Shown here: piece by piece, positions 62,160 through 64,000 of the stretch
How positions within the stretch are numbered: the first letter of the stretch is position 1
Layout: each line of letters starts with the position of its first letter
Origin: Robertmurraya dakarensis
GTDB lineage: Bacteria; Bacillota; Bacilli; Bacillales; Cytobacillaceae
Direction of reading: 5' to 3'
DNA length: 64,000 nucleotides
NCBI RefSeq assembly: GCF_900156875.1
Contig: NZ_LT707409.1
Location: forward strand, 2,563,880-2,627,879
Program-made: the position numbers and the translations under genes
Notes under the pieces: model-generated
Database searches by the model: none
Told to the model about the DNA's origin: nothing
What the model saw: the letters and a program-made list of their open reading frames with translations, nothing else

Positions 62160-64000
62160 TTAAGTAATTCCAATCCCTTGAATATTCCAGATTCCCTTCG
62201 CATACTCCTCAATCGTTCGATCGCTGGAAAAATGGCCTGAGTTGGCAATATTTATTAGACTCATGGGACGCCATTTTTGTTGATCTTTATAAGCATCTCC
62301 GACTTCACTTTGAATTTGAACATAGGATGCGAAATCCTTTAATACGAAGTATTGATCATTTTGCATAAGAAGCGAATCATATATCGCTTCAAATTCTCCC
62401 TCTGACTGATCGAAGAACCCATCTGTCAACTGATTCACCACTTGACGGATCCGCTTATCCAGATGGTAGTATTCAAGAGAATGATAACCGCCATTTTGCT
62501 GAAAATGAAGGACCTCTTCCGCTTTTAATCCAAAAATGAAGATATTTTCATTTCCTACTACATCTTTTATTTCGATATTGGCACCATCTAAAGTACCCAC
62601 CGTTATCCCACCGTTCATCATGAACTTCATGTTTCCGGTTCCGGATGCCTCCTTGCTTGCTGTCGATATTTGCTCGCTCACATCGGTTGCAGGGAAGATA
62701 TTTTCGGCAAGAGAGACACGGTAATTTTCTAAAAAAACAACCTTCAACTTGTCTCTTACAGATGGGTCCCCATTTACCTTTTTTGCAACGGTATTGATCA
62801 GCTTAATGATTTTTTTAGCATAATAATATCCAGGAGAGGCCTTAGCTCCAAATATAAACGTTCTTGGATAAATATCAAACGATGGATCTCTCTTTAATTG
62901 ATTATAGAGATGCATGATGTGCAAAACATTTAGGAGCTGTCTTTTATAAGCATGCAATCTTTTGACTTGTACATCAAAAATTGATGCAGTATCCACTGAC
63001 ACTCCTGTTTGTTCCTTAATAATGTTAGCAAGATGCTGTTTGTTTTCCTGCTTAATCCTGTATAGTTCTTCAAGAAAACCATGGTCCTGTTTATATTTTT
63101 CCAGTTCTTTAAGATCTCCCGGTCTCTTAATCCAGGAATCTCCAATTCCTTCACAAATTAAGTTTGCTAGCTTGGGATTTGATTTAAGCAGCCATCTGCG
63201 ATGAGTAATCCCATTTGTCTTATTATTAAATTTTTCCGGAAATATTTGATAAAATGAATTCATTTCCCGCTGTTTTAAAATCTCTGTATGAATGGCTGCC
63301 ACCCCGTTAACGCTATAACTGCCAACAAGCGCGAGATGGGCCATTTTTACTTCATCATGTGCTATAATGGCCATATTTTCAATTCTGTGCCAATCTCCAG
63401 GGAAGTAATCCCACAGCGAACGGCAAAAACGTTCATTTATTTCTTCCACAATCATATAAATCCGCGGCAGCAGAGGCTGAAATATTCTTACCGGCCACTT
63501 TTCCAACGCCTCAGACAGAGTGGTGTGATTTGTATAGGAAATTGTTTTAGTCGTGATATTCCACGCTTCATCCCAGCTCATTTGTTCCTCATCCAGCAGT
63601 ACTCTCATCAGCTCAGGTATAGCAAGAACAGGATGAGTATCATTGATGTGAATGCCAACATGTTGATGAAAGTCTGTCAAACTACTATTTTGTTTTCGAT
63701 ATGCTCTTATGATAGAGTTGATACTCGCAGATACTAAGAAATATTGCTGTTTCAAGCGAAGGATTTTCCCCTCATCATGCGTATCATCTGGATATAGGAA
63801 CTCCGAAATAGATTCTGTATCACGTTTATATTTCAAGATATCTTGATTTACCGGATAGGGAGACGGCTCGGCACTCCATAATCTTAACGTATTGACCGTC
63901 CTTGTTTCATAGCCCGGAACAGGCATATCATAAGGAACAGCTGTCACCATTTCTGCATCCATATGGCTGAACTTTAACCGGCCATTTTCGTTAGACGCCG
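62160..64000 (-). CDS. glgP: Glycogen phosphorylase (partial, 5' end outside window)
   Basis: 612 C-terminal residues of a GT35 glycogen/maltodextrin phosphorylase. The frame stays open past the internal Met at 63962 to the window edge (...ENGRLKFSHMDAEMVTAVPYDMPVPGY). IHINDTHPVLAIPELMR, TNGITHRRWL and the PLP lysine in GTGNMKFMMNGG are intact. It releases glucose-1-phosphate from glycogen and would act with the pullulanase at 16.9-19.0 kb. Compared with about 800 residues for B. subtilis GlgP, some 190 are missing. Confidence 0.95.
   Translation of the reverse strand, partial: ASNENGRLKFSHMDAEMVTAVPYDMPVPGYETRTVNTLRLWSAEPSPYPVNQDILKYKRDTESISEFLYPDDTHDEGKILRLKQQYFLVSASINSIIRAYRKQNSSLTDFHQHVGIHINDTHPVLAIPELMRVLLDEEQMSWDEAWNITTKTISYTNHTTLSEALEKWPVRIFQPLLPRIYMIVEEINERFCRSLWDYFPGDWHRIENMAIIAHDEVKMAHLALVGSYSVNGVAAIHTEILKQREMNSFYQIFPEKFNNKTNGITHRRWLLKSNPKLANLICEGIGDSWIKRPGDLKELEKYKQDHGFLEELYRIKQENKQHLANIIKEQTGVSVDTASIFDVQVKRLHAYKRQLLNVLHIMHLYNQLKRDPSFDIYPRTFIFGAKASPGYYYAKKIIKLINTVAKKVNGDPSVRDKLKVVFLENYRVSLAENIFPATDVSEQISTASKEASGTGNMKFMMNGGITVGTLDGANIEIKDVVGNENIFIFGLKAEEVLHFQQNGGYHSLEYYHLDKRIRQVVNQLTDGFFDQSEGEFEAIYDSLLMQNDQYFVLKDFASYVQIQSEVGDAYKDQQKWRPMSLINIANSGHFSSDRTIEEYAKGIWNIQGIGIT

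Overview
The window reads as chromosomal DNA of a low-GC, spore-forming member of the Bacillaceae. Most of it is collinear with the Bacillus subtilis ytp-to-men region: sftA, ytpQ, ytpP, ytoQ, ytoP, ytzB, trmB, ytzH, ytmP, amyX, ytlP, ytkP, ytjP, ytzE, ytgP, ytfP, leuS, yttB, ytzC, ytqAB, ytpBA, ytoA, asnB, metK, pckA, ytmBA, ytlACD, ytkD, dps, luxS, ytiB, men genes, glgP. A Cse60-type sporulation gene, a T-box, an S-box and many TTG starts with strong Shine-Dalgarno sites fit this assignment. I see no tRNA, rRNA, CRISPR array, prophage or insertion sequence. Gene names given from synteny are from memory of B. subtilis, not from a search.

Layout. 1-6 kb: housekeeping and small conserved genes (sftA 5' part, thioredoxin-like YtpP, a lipoprotein, YtoQ, a DUF84 NTPase, M42 aminopeptidase, YtzB). 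6-14.4 kb: an accessory metabolic block that replaces what I recall as malS/ytnP in B. subtilis. It has a five-gene minus-strand operon (crotonase, 3-hydroxybutyryl-CoA dehydrogenase, acyl-CoA dehydrogenase, alpha/beta hydrolase, aldehyde dehydrogenase) with a textbook sigma-54 promoter and an array of four operator-like sites, a PAS/AAA+/Fis sigma-54 activator, a second degenerate crotonase, and a divergent gene for an unusual P-loop plus Asp23-like protein. 14.6-28 kb: trmB, ytzH, ytmP, pullulanase, ytlQ/ytlP, cysteine synthase, dipeptidase, a DeoR-type regulator, pseudouridine synthase, a MurJ-like flippase, a flavoprotein. 28-38 kb: Cse60, rhodanese, leuS with T-box, an MFS transporter, small proteins, ytqAB, ytpAB, ytoA. 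38-46 kb: asnB, metK with SAM-I riboswitch, pckA with a CcpN-type operator, ytmB, ytmA. 45-48 kb: the ytlACD ABC importer. 48-54 kb: NUDIX hydrolase, Dps, ytzI-cls, luxS, yidD, carbonic anhydrase, and a Zur-box-controlled zinc-binding lipoprotein. 54-62 kb: the menaquinone cluster menF-D-H-B-E with divergent menA. 62-64 kb: the 3' two-thirds of glgP.

The strongest candidate for something undescribed is the 11-12.1 kb junction. A sigma-54 promoter with helically phased sites drives the acyl-CoA operon on one strand, and the same site array abuts a sigma-A promoter for the P-loop/Asp23-like protein on the other. Other points worth checking are a palindrome placed between the -35 and -10 boxes of the men promoter, a strong terminator between menB and menE with no menC after it, an enlarged P3 arm in the metK riboswitch, a Zur-regulated orphan ZnuA where B. 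subtilis carries rpmEB, and two classes of short repeats.
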